From Notamacropus eugenii (lineage: Eukaryota > Chordata > Mammalia > Diprotodontia > Macropodidae): a DNA stretch of 64,000 nucleotides. A model generated the notes under the pieces. That model had not been told where the DNA came from and searched no databases. It worked only from the letters and a program-made list of their open reading frames with translations. The stretch is from NCBI RefSeq assembly GCF_028372415.1, contig NC_092876.1:218289528-218353527 (forward strand). The letters are read 5' to 3'. Positions 44,332 to 56,504 of the stretch are shown one piece after another (position 1 is the first letter of the stretch; every line of letters starts with the position of its first letter). The translations under genes and the position numbers were made by a program.

Positions 44332-44554
44332 GCTACTCCCAGTGATCTTATAATTGCCAAATTTCATAGACTTTCCTCAGCCCTCACACTTCTTGACTTC
44401 TCTACTGCATTTAATGCAGTTGACTTACCTCTCCTCCTAAATAACTCTTCTCTCAGGGTTTTCATAACAGAGCACTCCATTAGTTCTTCACCTACCTCTT
44501 TGACAATTCCTCAACTTTTTTGTTGGGTAATCACCTATAGCTCATCCCTCTACT

Positions 44555-44812
44555 GTAGATCTAGGCCTTGTTTTAGTCAAAGCCAACTCTTCATGACCCC
44601 ATTTGGGATTTTCTTGGCAAAGACAGTAGAGTGGTTTGTCATGTCTTTCTCCAGCTCATTTTACAGATGAAGAAACTGAAGCAAAACAAAGTTAAAAATG
44701 ACTTACCTAGGACTTATACAGTTAATAAGTGTCTGAGGCCAGATTTGAACTCACAGAGCTGAGTCTTTCTAACTCCAGGCTCAGCATTCTGTACTTTGTA
44801 CCGCCTAGCTGT
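44555..44812 (-). repeat. CORE-SINE with RTE-like tail, antisense, inside the L2
   Basis: On the plus strand: ATGACCCCATTTGGGATTTTC, AGCTCATTTTACAGATGAAG, AGATTTGAACTCACAGAGC and TACCGCCTAGCTG. It separates two collinear L2 pieces. Confidence 0.75.
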
Positions 44813-45289
44813 GAGTCTAGGTCTTATATTCATCAGGTCCCATAGGATCAGTTTTCTCTGTGAAGATGAGTTTCTAGCCTTAGCCTCTCCTCAATTCTAG
44901 TACCTACATCATCAACTGCCTATTGGACATTTTGATGTCCTGGCAGCATCTTAAATTCAAAATGTCCAAGAAGACTTATATGTCCTGAGAAACCCATCTG
45001 TCTTCCAGGTTTCCTTCTGTCAAAGGCATATTCAGTGTACTCCACATCTTAAAATCCCTAGTTTCCTTCAAATCTCACTCAGCTCAAATACCATTTTTTA
45101 GATGAGAACTTTCTTCCTCCTCCTCCAAGCTACTAATGCCTTCTCCCCAAATTTTATAGACTTTATATCATACATATCTCTCCTGATCAAATGTAAGTTC
45201 TTTGAGGGAAGGGATTTTCATTTTTGTTTTTTTGTTCCCAGCACCTCTCACAGTACCTGGCACATAGCAGATGCTTAATAAATGCTTGT

Positions 45290-46330
45290 TTGTAGAGCAA
45301 TTCTAGGTAAAATAAAAAGAGAAATATCTTTTTTTATTTACTCTCCTCAGCTTTTTCTAAAAGCAAAAGTGAAATATCAAAGAAAAACATTTAACAGAAA
45401 TCATGTTACAATTTGCCAGATTCCATTCTGAATCACACAACTTATTTTTTTTCCTTATGAAGGAACAAACTGTTTAAAAGTAGGGTTTAAACTTGGAGGG
45501 GGGGGAACAAATATATATCCCCAAAGAGGGGTAACCCAAATTGTTTGATTGAAAATGAAGGGAATATCCTTGGAAGACAACAGTGCTGGTGAGGGTGGGA
45601 GTAGGGAGTGGGGAAAAGAGAGAAAAAAACTTTTAAAATTTGAGCTAATCTTCACAAAGTATCAGAAAGAGGAAGATGCTAAAGGCCCAGAGGACGGAAA
45701 AAGCCTTACTGATCCTGAAATAAATCGACCAATAGATCATTAAAAACTACCAACTTATGTGACTACTTTCTTCTCTTTATAAAATTTTTATACAAATCAT
45801 TTCAGTGTGTAGTTCATTTCAGTGTGTAGTAAACACATCCCCTATGAGAATGTTAGTAGAGAAAAGACACACTTTTGTAAGCAATGTTCCACAGTGGACT
45901 ACATCAATACCGTCACACAACTTACTGCTGAAATAAAGAATACACAATTTCACCATGTGTATTTGTTCATTATGAAAAATATTTAAAATAATTATATACT
46001 ATAATAACATTTAGAAAATGAGCAATTTTGAAATATATCAGAACTCTGATCAACTCAATGATCAACCATTACAGAGGACCAATGAAGAATACTACTCACT
46101 CTGGGACAGAGGTAAAAGTTTAAATATGCGGAATGAGACAAATTTTTTGATGGAGAATTTGTGAATTTATTTTGCTTAACTTTGTAGGCATATTGGTTAC
46201 AAGGGCCTCCCAATGCATGTCAATAATTTAAGATTATATGAAAGATAAAACAGAGATAACCTAGTTCAATTATTACCTGATAATAAATAGCAGATATAAA
46301 ATAAGGAGACATAACTCCACCAAAAGATTT
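45290..46330. other. Intergenic DNA between WDSUB1 and BAZ2B, unassigned
   Basis: No family recognised apart from the short tandem duplication at 45797-45832. The stretch 47640-48180 is likewise unassigned. Confidence 0.4.
45797..45832 (+). repeat. Short tandem duplication
   Basis: TCATTTCAGTGTGTAGT occurs twice in a row, with no spacer. Intergenic, near-identical copies, so recent. Confidence 0.7.
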
Positions 46331-46740
46331 CCTATACATGTGGACCTTCACCTGTTTGTGCATGACATCATGCTGGTTGCATCAAGCCCAGGAAATTGCA
46401 GAGCCTGCTGGATGAAATCTTTAACTATTCTAAAGAGTTTGGCTAAACAGTCCACACTGAAAAATCAAGTGGATGAAAATTGGACTGCCTAGATTAAGAC
46501 ATGCAGTTGCATCAACAGTTTATGTCCCTTGTTCATCTGTATAAGTTTGCATTTGTACATATCTGGGGCAGATATCAAAATAGATAATAAGATGGGCCTA
46601 GAATTAACATAAAGGGAAAAAAATCTGGAGGGCCTTCAGAAAACTGTAGAGCTCCTTTAATGACCTTTAGCTTCTCTCATATACAATAATATGTGAAATT
46701 AAAGTGACCACACTTGGTCTCAAAGAAGAGAAATAATAAT
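46330..46740 (+). mobile_element. Degraded RTE-type (Bov-B-like) LINE fragment
   Basis: From 46347 the frame reads LHLFVHDIMLVAS, then KLQSLLDEIFN-like codons and SKEFG*TVHTEKSSG, the reverse transcriptase segment following the FADD box (here FVHD) with the TEKTK motif. GGGGCAGATATCAAAATAGA near 46564 continues it (LGQI motif). Confidence 0.55.
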
Positions 46741-46924
46741 GGACTTCCCTTCTTTTCCTCTTTGTTATAAGGGATGACTCTGAAAGGAGATGAAAAGACT
46801 ATATTAGGAAGTATAGGTGATACAAAAACAAAAGACATTACTAAAAATTCATTTAAAAAGAAACAAGCTTAACTTTTTGATGTTGATATCTACCATAATG
46901 ATAGTGGCTTTTTTCTGCATCACT

Positions 46925-47640
46925 GCTATAATATTTTTAAAAATTTTATTATTTATAAAATTTATTACTTATGTTTAACATTCTTTTAAAATTTTAAGTT
47001 TTGCCTCCTCCCCTACTCATTGAAAAGGCAAGTAATATATGTTATACATGTGAAATCATCCAGAACATTACCATATTAACTATATATTTTTTAAAAATAC
47101 AAGAAAAATAAAATGTGAAAATTATACTTCAGTTTGCACTCAGAGTTCATCAATTTTCTCTCCAGAGGTCGACAGCATTTTTTTAAAATGAATCTGGAAT
47201 TGTTTTGGATTATTATATTGGTCAGAATAGCCAAGTCTTACACAGTTGATTATCATTATAACATAGCTGGTACTGTGCACAATGATTTCTTGGTTCTCAT
47301 TTCACTTTGCATCAGTTCACATAGGTCTTGCTGTGTTTTTTTCTGAAACCACTTCTCTCATCATTTTCCGTAGTGCTCTATGGTGCTCTTTCACAGTCAC
47401 ATGCCACAGCTTGTTTAGCCATTCCCCAATTGATAAACTTCTCCATTTCTAATCCTTTGCCACTGTAAAAAAGAGCTGCTATAAATATTTTTGTATATAT
47501 ATAGGTTCTTTTCCTTTTTCTTCAGTCTCTTTGGGATACAGACCTAGTAGTGGTATTACTGAGTCAAAGGGTATGCACAGTTGTATAGCCATTTGGGCTT
47601 AGTTCCAAATTATTCTCTCTGTATAGGCCATTATCTGATT
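46925..47640 (-). mobile_element. L1 3'-end fragment, antisense
   Basis: The same arrangement as the 26945-27640 copy: A/T-rich tail, CAGTTTGCACTCAGAGTTCATC, CATTCCCCAATTGATAA, AGAGCTGCTATAAATATTTT and GGGTATGCACAGTTG. It contains frameshifting indels but is clear over 700 bp. Confidence 0.78.
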
Positions 47641-48454
47641 CCATTTGTCCACCTGAATCAGCTCTTCTCACAGTTGTCTTCGACAAATATATATCAGGTC
47701 ATCTCAGAAACCAGGGAAGCTAGTTCCCTTATTGGCAGTAATTGGTTGTGAAAACATTGTCTTTGGGACCACTTAAATTAGTAGTTTTCTCAGTCTTGTA
47801 GACTTTTGTGATGTAGCCACTAGTCTTCCAAGGACAATAGATTAAGGAGGATGTAGTTGATCTTTCAAAATTTATGTCTTTGGTAACACGAACTGCAGTA
47901 GAAAACCCAGGCTCTCAGCTGCACTTCTGTAAATGAGCACCCTAGCATTTTTTGTCACAAACGGGTCACCTCTTTTATGGGAGTCACCAAAAATTTAGCC
48001 CCATGACATCTTGGGAACAGGGAATTTTATCCTCTGTGGTCTTGCACACAGAATTCATAGTTGGTCAGTGCCACTTAAGAACAAGCTTAAACCTGCTCTA
48101 GCCAACAGGGTCCAATTTAGCCCTTATCAAAATATCAGCATTGGAATAATATATAATGTCTTTCCAGGCTTGAAATTGAATTTCATGCATTCTCAGGACT
48201 TGTCCTAAGTAGCATGCTTCAAAACCAAGAAGTCCAATTTGTGGCTCTCTCCCTCAGATTCATTAACAACCTTCATAAGATGTCACATTCAGAACTGAAT
48301 ATAATTTAGATATACTCTGACCTGGTAAGAGGGCAATAGGATTATCACCTTCCTAATCCTGGACACTGGCTTTGGGAGCTGCCATGTCCTGCTGATTTAT
48401 CCTGAGCTGGTAGTCTTTTTCAAATGAACTGTTGTTTAGTCACTCCTGTCACCA

Positions 48455-48610
48455 ACTTGATTTCACATCAGAGGACCTAGGTGCAAACTGCAGCTCCATC
48501 ACGTTATCTGTGTGACCTAGGGCAAGTTACTTATTCTCTCTGAACCTATTTCCTTATCTGAAATCAGGTCATTGGACCACTATAAGCCTAAGATTTTCCA
48601 TTATCATTAA
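48455..48610 (+). repeat. MIR-type SINE
   Basis: ATCTGTGTGACCTAGGGCAAG, TCTCTGAACCTATTTCC and GGACCACTATAAGCCTAAG. It lies between two L3/CR1 pieces. Confidence 0.65.
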
Positions 48611-48729
48611 ATTTTATCCTGTTGGATTTTGACTAGTGTTCTGGGTTGTCGAGATCTTTTTTGAATCTTGACTTTGTAATTGAGTTGTTTAGTCAAATCA
48701 GCAAACTTATTAACGCTGTTCAGTATGTG

Positions 48730-49730
48730 GTAGGTAGGTACTAGATAAACAGACTTTTAAAAATGAAAGTTTCTGCCCTCAATTTTTTTTTTTAAATTGG
48801 GCAATCTGGAGGGAGACATTAGAACCTGAAGGATTAGGAAAAGACTCACAGAAAGTGGCTGTTGAGCTGGTCTTGGAAAGAAATCAGCCACTTATTTCAG
48901 TTGAGGGAGTATATTGCAAGCATGGAAGAGAGCCTATATAAGAGATGAAGTATCATATATGTGGAATGAGAAGCCTCTAGTATGCATAAAAGGGAGTTAT
49001 ATATAATAAGAGTAGAAAGGTAGCTTTGAGGCAGATATGAAGTGATTTAAATGCTAAATAGAGCTGCCTATATTTGATCCTGCAGGCAAAAAGGAATTTA
49101 TTGAGCAAGGGAATATTCATCACAGTTACTTATGTTATCCCTAAAACATAGAGCTGACCATAGAAAGGGGAAGACACTTGAGGCAGGCATTCCAATAATG
49201 AAGCTTTTGTAAATAGTTCACGAGAGAGATAAGGACCTCTTTTAGAGACATTGCTCTAAGTAGGGAGGAAATATATGCAAAAGATATTGTAAAATATAAA
49301 AAAAAATGTAAAAATATTTTATTAAAGTATTAAAAAGGTGAAATTGGTAAGACTTGGCAAATGGATATGTAGGATAAGGGAGGGTGTGTAGAAGATCACA
49401 ATTCCAAATCTTGATTACCCAAGTGGTGCCTTCAACAGAAAAAGGTAAATTTGGAAGAACAGTTGTTTTGGGGAGAAAGGTTACTTTGGGGAGAAAGATA
49501 ATTTTATTTTGGACATATAAAGTTTGAGACATTTACAAGATACACAGTTTGAAATTCTCAGTGGGCATTCAATGCTGAAGGACTAGAGCTCAGGGAAGAG
49601 ACTGGGGCTGGATATATAGATCTGGAGTCATTTACATAGAGCTGTTAAAACACATGAAGCCTGATGAGGTAACCAGGCGTAGAGTGCAGAGGACATAGGA
49701 TCAGGGCATTGAGGGACACCCACAGTAGCA
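48730..49730 (-). mobile_element. L2 LINE fragment, antisense, inside the L3/CR1 region
   Basis: CTGTTGAGCTGGTCTTGGAAAG, TATTTGATCCTGCAGGC, GGAATTTATTGAGCAAGGG, AATTTTATTTTGGACATAT and GGGGCTGGATATATAGATCTG run in antisense L2 order from 3' tail toward the reverse transcriptase, ending at GGGACACCCACAGTAGC. It splits an older L3/CR1. Confidence 0.7.
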
Positions 49731-49734
49731 ATGT

Positions 49735-49925
49735 GGTACACTAGAAAACATTTGCTCTGGAGGTCACAGGACCTGGGCTCTTATCTATCCCACTCCTGAT
49801 TAATACCTCTGTAACCTTGCATACCTTATAATCTCCTTAGAACTAAGTTTATTTGTAAAATGAGGGATTAGAATAGTTGGTCAATGAAGTTCCAACTCTA
49901 AATTTATGCTTCTATAATCCAAGAT
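49735..49925 (+). repeat. MIR-type SINE
   Basis: GAGGTCACAGGACCTGGGC, CTCTGTAACCTTGC and TAAAATGAGGGATTAGAAT. It sits between the L2 piece and the next L3/CR1 piece. Confidence 0.65.
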
Positions 49926-50349
49926 CTTTGAAAAATCCAGAAAATTTCATGTGTAAAACTACCCCATCTGGCTTTGTGTCACCTGAAGATTTTGTAAACT
50001 TAGTATCTTTTTATCCAAGTTACTCATAAAAATATTAAAAGAACAGAGGGTTAATCAATCCCTAGGGTACTTCCTTCCAGGATGACACTGAACTATTAAT
50101 GAATATTCATTGTGTCTGGATGTGTTTCTCACTAATTGTTGCTTCAACCATTTCAAAATTCTGTATCACCATCTATCTTGATCACAATAATGGAATTGCC
50201 TCTTTTGTCAAACAGTTTGGTAAAAGCTAAGTATTTTCCCCAGTCTGCTAGTCTTGTACTTGAATACTCAAATGGACCTGGTATCTCATCAATCTGGAAG
50301 GTCCCATGAAAGATGCATCCACAATTGCCCATCCCATATTTAGTCAAAG

Positions 50350-51640
50350 CAATACCCTAACTCATTGCCCCTACATAAGTTAGGATAGTTTTTTCCTTAT
50401 AATATATTGAGACTATTTTCACAACCTGATTGACTCAGGAGATTAAAAACTCAGTCTATTGACATTTTTTTTTCTCATCTGCTAAGGTCAAAACAACCAC
50501 AAGAAGCTCCAGGTACATTCTGATGCTTGGCTTAAGGAACATGAAGTAGAACCCATAGACTAGGGAGCTTTGTTCAGCTTTGTAAATTTGTTTGTTTAAT
50601 ATCCTCCTACTATGTATGGCTAAGTAACTTTCCTTTTATTACGACTGTCTCATTTTATTTCAATGTTAAACTACCAGGGGACTAGCTTGAGTCAGGTCCA
50701 GCCCAGATGACTCTCACTCATGTCCTCCCAAAAGTTAACTAAAAGGGGTCCTACTCAAACATACCAGATGCCTTCCCCAGTTTCTCCTGACATTGAGTGT
50801 GTACCAGTGGAACACTATGCCTGTCTACTTCTGATTTCTTCCACTTGCCATGTGACTGGCCCATATTCTCTTTCCACAATATAGTTCCTCAATAACATCC
50901 TTTAACCTGTTCTTCATAGTCCAATGATTATAAGTTGCAGCCAGCTCACATCCACCATATACCTTTCAATTGACCTCTATGTAATGTTCATCTTAAATTC
51001 TTAAAAGGCAGTGTGGAGTTCCAGGTATTACAGCAACAGTGACAAAAAGTTTATATTGAAAAGTTGGACCTTTTTTGTTATGGGAGGTTTGGGATCAATA
51101 AAAATTCTTTGCAATTTACCCAAAGCTGTAAGGCCTAGTCTCCTCCTCTTTTTCAACTCAAGACCCAGTTCACTATTCATCTATAGCATCTGCCCCAGAG
51201 GGACATACTCTTGGATATAATAGGGTTTCCATTCAGATGCATGTTAAAAACTGGGTAATAGACATTCTTTATCCACTTGATCCTTTCTGCATGGATCTAT
51301 ATGCCAAATTATTTTGAGTGATGACAGTACCCTGTGTTATATATCCTCCATCACAGTGGAGAACACTTGATAAGCATATATCTCTTTTATGCTTTACCTG
51401 ATATTATCAAGAGGTCACTGGAAGTATTATTTCTGTTATTACATCTTCCAAAGAATCTTGAAATAATTTGATATTTAGATGGAAGAAACCTTGTTGTAAA
51501 ATACCTATCAGATGACCTTTGGTTCAATTGAAGCATTTTAAAAATAATCAACAAACAGTAAATATAGGGGGATCTAAATGAACCCAGGATCACCTTGATA
51601 ACATGATGAGGGATCAGAGTAGAACTTTTGTGGAGCACCT
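50350..51640. other. Unidentified 1.3-kb segment inside the L3/CR1 region
   Basis: The L3/CR1 text breaks off after the GTTTGGTAAAAGCTAAGTA part and resumes at 51640 with the next collinear motif. The sequence between belongs to no family I can name. It may be an insertion or a diverged part of the LINE. Confidence 0.4.
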
Positions 51641-52434
51641 TTCATAATGCTGTCAAAAAAGGAAATAAGGTTAGTCTGGTATAAATTATTCTTGAAGCCA
51701 TGCCAGATCTTTGTGATTACTGTTACCTAGAACTATCAATCAACAAAAATTTATTAATACTATATCCCAGACACTGTTCTAAATGTTGGTAACAGAAAAA
51801 GAAAATATTCTATGTCCTCAACGGGACTAACCATCACAATCTTCATTAACAGTAAGAATAATTAATAATCATAGTTAAGAATTTTGTCAGAAATTAAAGT
51901 GAAGTTCACCGGACTTTAGATTACATACTCCATTTTCTTATTTGAAAATCAGAGCATTTGTCTCATTTACAGTCCTGTGGCACATTTCCCATTTTCCATG
52001 ACCTTTCAGTGACCACTGACCATGCTTCAGTAATCAAATCTGCTAGTTCTTTCAGTAACCTGAGATGTAGTTTGCCTTAAAATGACTTGAATTCAACAAA
52101 GACAGCTAGTAGGTGAGTTATCTACCCGCTTATATTGAGTATCAGCTCCCTACTTGGCTACTTGCGTCCCTTCCAGTAGAGATATTTTTGACAGAGAGAG
52201 GAGAAACAAAGTGAGGGATGTGTGTGCAGTAATAGCTGTTTTCTCTATATCATGTGTTATCATGGTACTATCTACCCTGAACAGTGGTCCAGTTACTTCT
52301 TGGACACTCATCTGTTCTCCAAGCAGCTAAACAAACATTTAGTTTTCCCTGCCCATTTCAATTCACATTAATGTGTAAAATCCCTAAAATTATTCTTACA
52401 GGGCTATGCCACACTTTTGCAATTATCCATAATA

Positions 52435-52690
52435 ATAGCAAAATAATAGTAATAACAAATATATGATAGCATGCCAAGTACTGTACTAACTTAACCATTA
52501 CCTCATTTCATCCTCACAATAACCCTGACAGGTAGGTAGGTGCTTATGTTACAGGCAAGGGAACTGAGGCAAACAAGTGACTTGCTGAGGGTCACACAGT
52601 TCATGTGTCTGAAGCTACATTGGAATTTGGTTCTTCTTGACTCCAGGCCCAGTGCTTTATCCCTTGTGCCACCGCCTGCCTTCTTACTTT
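52435..52690 (-). repeat. CORE-SINE, MIR/THER type, antisense, full length
   Basis: GCCAAGTACTGTACTAAC, ATTTCATCCTCACAATAACC, GGGAACTGAGGCAAACAAGTG and TCACACAGTTCATG, ending GTGCCACCGCCTGCC. Confidence 0.75.
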
Positions 52691-53489
52691 CGTCTTTTTT
52701 AAAACATTAAGTTGCTTGGTGATTTCCTAGTGTGTACACATTGAATTCTTTACTGAACTCCATTTTCCATTCTCATACCAATTCTCTTTGGAGCTTCTTG
52801 AATTCTTGAAAGCTTCTTATAGTTCCTGGACTACCCCTATATAATTTTAGGTCAAAATACCTAAACTTGAACTTTTGAAATCTGCTTTCTCAAAATTTTA
52901 GAATGGATTTCAAACTATGCCTGGTTTTTCTCTCCTTTTAAACTAAATTCTAAGTGGAATGTTTACATCTTGCCAAAGTTAACATAATTTGTACATTAAG
53001 ATCCAGTTCCTTCTCCTTGTTGAAAAATTCAGATTCAGAATAAGTTTCCATTATTGGTTCCTCCATATTTTGAAAAATCAAATTATTATGACAGTTCAAG
53101 ACATTATTATTGACTCTGATTTTGGGAAGGAGAGTGATCCTAAGAGATGTACAGGTTACTTAAGCCTCTATCACTATAATATCATGTCTCTTTGTGACAG
53201 ACTTTTGATGTTTTAACACATTGGAGATGTTCTACATATGCAGGGTGATATTTTCGCCATACCTACTTGGTGACCAGTGATAGAATTGTACCTATTTTCC
53301 CCTTAACATTGTTATTTCTGAATAGGGCAGAAGCTAACCCAGGGAATAGCTATATCTGAGTACTGTTGATAGTTGTAGCAACAGTAGAACCTGTTAAGGT
53401 AGATAACATCCCTTGGGAAATGCAAGATTTTTGGAGCAGCTTAATTGTTGTCTTAGAATACCTAAATTAATGAGCTCATTTGATACCGT

Positions 53490-53720
53490 GAGGCAACAAC
53501 ATGGTGTCATGTTTAAAATATTTGACTTAAGAATCAGAAAGGCAGGGGCCAGAATTCTACTTTCAACATAAAATATTTTCATCACCATGAGCATCTCCTC
53601 AGCTTCAGTTTCCTCATTTATTAAATGGAGGTAATAATACTATCTGTAGTAATTACATATTAAGAATCAAATGAGATAATTCACATAAAGTGCTTTGTGA
53701 CGTATTACATGTGTCAGCTT
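53490..53720 (+). repeat. CORE-SINE, MIR/THER type
   Basis: GAATCAGAAAGGCAGGGGCC, TCAGCTTCAGTTTCCTCATT and GAATCAAATGAGATAATTCAC with AAAGTGCTTTGTGA. Confidence 0.65.
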
Positions 53721-54056
53721 AATATGACTATAATCAAGAATTTATTGTACTTATATATCACATGCATGAAGAAAAATTAATATTCTCATTTTATTGATAC
53801 ATCTAGCTCTGAAGAAAATAAGTTTACAGTAGTAAAAAAAAAAACCCTATTTAATATTTTACCAAAATGTCCTTTTTCCCAGGATATTTTGTTTGCCTTT
53901 TAAATGTAGTTAATAATATTTAATAAATTTGGCATTTTAATTTTTTTTATTCTGAAATTTCTCCCTCATTATCCTTGGGTAGACGCTGGAATACACTCAT
54001 ATGTAGTCCCTTTATATTCCATCTCATGTAATACAGGTTAATTTAAATGCATAGAT

Positions 54057-54245
54057 CAAGGGTTATTAACCTGAGATCTGTGAACTTTTAAAAAAATATT
54101 TTGATAACTATTTCAATTTATTGGTTTCCTTTAAAAGCTTATGCATTTTATTTTATGCATTTCAAAACATGATTCTGAAAAAAGGTCCATAGACTTCATG
54201 TAATTGCCAAAAGGGTCCATGGCCCACAAAAAGTTAAGAAACCTG
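54057..54245. mobile_element. hAT-like MITE with 8-bp target duplication
   Basis: Ends CAAGGGTTATTAACCTGAG and AAAGTTAAGAAACCTG are degenerate inverted repeats of the CAGGGGTTCTTAACC type. The interior has GGTCCATAGACTTCATG and GGGTCCATGGCCCAC. Flanks GCATAGAT (54049-54056) and GCATGGAA (54246-54253) agree at six of eight bases, as expected of an aged hAT duplication. It is a different family from the two copies in the WDSUB1 introns. Confidence 0.65.
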
Positions 54246-54769
54246 GCATGGAACATAAGCAATAAAAAGAAAGTAGCTAAGGCACAAAGCACAAATAACC
54301 CATATGGAACAACTGACAATTTTTCAAACACAGAAACACATTTGAGTTCTCAACTCCATTTTGTATTTTTTGAATGGAACCTTTAAAGTGTTAGTTCAAT
54401 GTTTAGTTAACTAAAACCTGACATTTACACCATAATAAGCATGCTGATGATAGTTATACAAGTGTTAGCTCACTATTTAAGGAATTTGGGGGGATACTTT
54501 GTATATATTTTGTGGCTCTCAATTCTAAGTTAAGAACATTTCATTTTTGATATTTTTTATTTTCCCTGTATTTAGCCGTAAATAATGGAAACTCCCCTAT
54601 CACCTTTTGTTGAATCCTATGAACTAAATTAAGGATCTAATCATTTTGATATATTATACTTTTTAACACATTTTTCTTCTGGTTCTCTATGTGGATGTCA
54701 ATAAAAGCATTTAGAAATCAGAATTTAAAAAAATTCTAACTTTAGGGTTACTAAAAAAAAAAAAAACTT

Positions 54770-56073
54770 ATACTAGTTTGCAAAAGTCTTTTATTGTATC
54801 CGTGCCACACATACTAGTGAAAAATAACACTCCTAAAAAAAAAGGGGGAAAAAAGATTGCTACCTTTTCCACAACATTTTATTTTAAATAAAACTTCAAG
54901 TACTCTTACATAGGTACAAAAAAAATTCTGATCTATCTGCCTCCAACAGGCCACCACAACACACAGTAGATAAAACACAGTGGTTACAAATGTCTTTTTT
55001 TTTTTTTTAATTTATTTCTGTGGCAAGGCAAATGGGAGGGAAATGTTTCTATGAAAAAATACTGTGTGCGTAGGAAATTGTCACAATTTTATTCCACATG
55101 GATACAAATGATTATATACTTGAATTTGAGGCCCTGGTGGCTTGAAATTATATAACAAAATAGAAAAAATGGAAAACTAATATCCCCTACACCCTGTTCC
55201 AAAGGCAGGCACTACCAAGATTAAGGAGACTCCACAGTGTTGGTAGAGGATAATTACTGTACAGGCTGTATAGCTATAATTACCTTAAGACTAAAATAAA
55301 ATGCTACAGTCCTTCTAAGGCATAAACAATCATGTCTGCAAACAATATGTACACATCATACATATTTAAAACAATACTTAATATAAACAATAATGAACAG
55401 TATATACATGTCAATTTTTCTTCACTGTCTTGAAATACAATTTAACTACACGAGTGATGCAGCAACATATATATAAATGTACTTGTTACTCTACAGTAAA
55501 ATTTAATTTTTAGTGCTTTTATAGCACATCAGTGTAAACAGTTTTACTTGGCTTTGTTTTATATTTTAAAACATTCCTTGTTGTATTTTCAAGATTTAAA
55601 GCAATTTTCTAATTCTTCCTTTTCACAGAAAACGAAGATTCTGGATGCAGTTTAATCATAAATAATTCATAAAATTAAATACATTCACTAAAAAATAAAC
55701 TACAAAGTAAAAAAATGAAAAATAGATATTTATTGATTGGGAAAGGAGAACCATTTCCCAAGTAGAGCTCTGGTGGTTGAATATTCAGTGCGTTTTGATA
55801 TATTTTCATTGCTATTGCACTATTAACACCCCTCTCTTTGAAAATTCTTTGGGTGTGCTTCCCTGTTCTACCTAAATTAGTTGATAAAACATACAAACCA
55901 ATAACCAAGGGCCATGGTTGCTGTAGGAGTGAAGCCTTTAGAAGTAGTATCACTTTTCTGATACTGAAGGAAAAAAAAAGTCTTATGTATGTGCCTTGCA
56001 CTTTTATGTAAATACAGTTCACATTGCTGGTCTCATCTGTCCTGTTTAAGGGGGAAGAGTAGTTCTGAAAACT
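54770..56073 (-). other. BAZ2B: BAZ2B 3' UTR
   Basis: About 1.3 kb downstream of the stop is AT-rich and contains no recognisable interspersed repeat, unlike the DNA on either side, as expected of a conserved 3' UTR. An AATAAA (plus-strand TTTATT at 54790-54795) is followed on the minus strand by a short stretch with TTTGCAAACTAG, so cleavage near 54770 is plausible. Further AATAAA copies at about 55729-55734 and 55088-55093 could give shorter forms. The exact end is inferred. Confidence 0.65.
54790..54795 (-). terminator. BAZ2B: Candidate distal polyadenylation signal of BAZ2B
   Basis: AATAAA on the minus strand lies about 1.28 kb past the stop codon, where the repeat-free 3' UTR-like block ends. 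Which of several AATAAA hexamers is used cannot be decided from sequence alone. Confidence 0.5.
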
Positions 56074-56227
56074 TCAGCTCACTTTGAAAGTATCTGTCCA
56101 TTTTTTTTCAAAATACTTCCTCATGTTGTGGCCAGCTCTGCCTATGTCAGAATCATCTTCATTAAAGGTTTCACAGTTGTCAAAAACAAGCCTGACATCT
56201 AGAGCAAAGGTTTCGAGGTTGGCGTAC
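56074..56227 (-). CDS. BAZ2B: BAZ2B last coding exon, second half of the bromodomain and stop
   Basis: After the acceptor TCTTCCAG the exon encodes YANLETFALDVRLVFDNCET, then FNEDDSDIGRAGHNMRKYFE and KKWTDTFKVS with a TGA stop at 56076-56074. The asparagine in CETFNEDD is the conserved residue that hydrogen-bonds acetyl-lysine in bromodomains. The three exons in the window total 564 nt and give the final 187 residues plus stop, with the bromodomain complete. The only difference I notice from the remembered human sequence in this exon is A for P in the first residues. Confidence 0.97.
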
Positions 56228-56504
56228 CTGGAAGAAAAAAAAAAGAAAGACAACTTTTGTCATCTTTTCCCTCCCACTGAAACAGTCATTTTGATTGTCA
56301 TATAAGAAGATCTAAATACCCCTAGTCCAGCTAGACCACCTTGCCATCTGTTCTGTGATGGTTTTGATTCTTCTGTTCCCTCTTTCTACCTCCTGCTCTG
56401 GGTACAGAAATCAACTTATTATCATTGCTTCTGGAAAGGGCAATCAGTCAACTGTCCTATAGATCAACTCATAATTCCAGCAAATTCCTAGACCAAAGCT
56501 CCCT

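Larger units (their letters stand above)
48180..53400 (-). mobile_element. L3/CR1-clade LINE, antisense, broken into several pieces
   Basis: Pieces in consistent antisense CR1 order: 48285-48450 (CAGAACTGAATATAATTTAG), 48605-48720 (TTTGACTAGTG, GATCTTTTTTGAATC, AATCAGCAAACTTATTAA), 49935-50260 (TGTGTCACCTGAAGATTTTG, AATCCCTAGGGTACTTCC, AACCATTTCAAAATTCTGTA), 51640-51730 (AATAAGGTTAGTCTGG, GAAGCCATGCCAGATC), 51890-52180 (AGTTCACCGGACTTTAG, CAGTCCTGTGGCACATTTCC) and 52700-53220 (GATCCAGTTCCTTCTCC, AATATCATGTCTCTTTGTGAC). Identification rests on resemblance to CR1 family sequence. Copies are old and heavily diverged. Confidence 0.6.
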
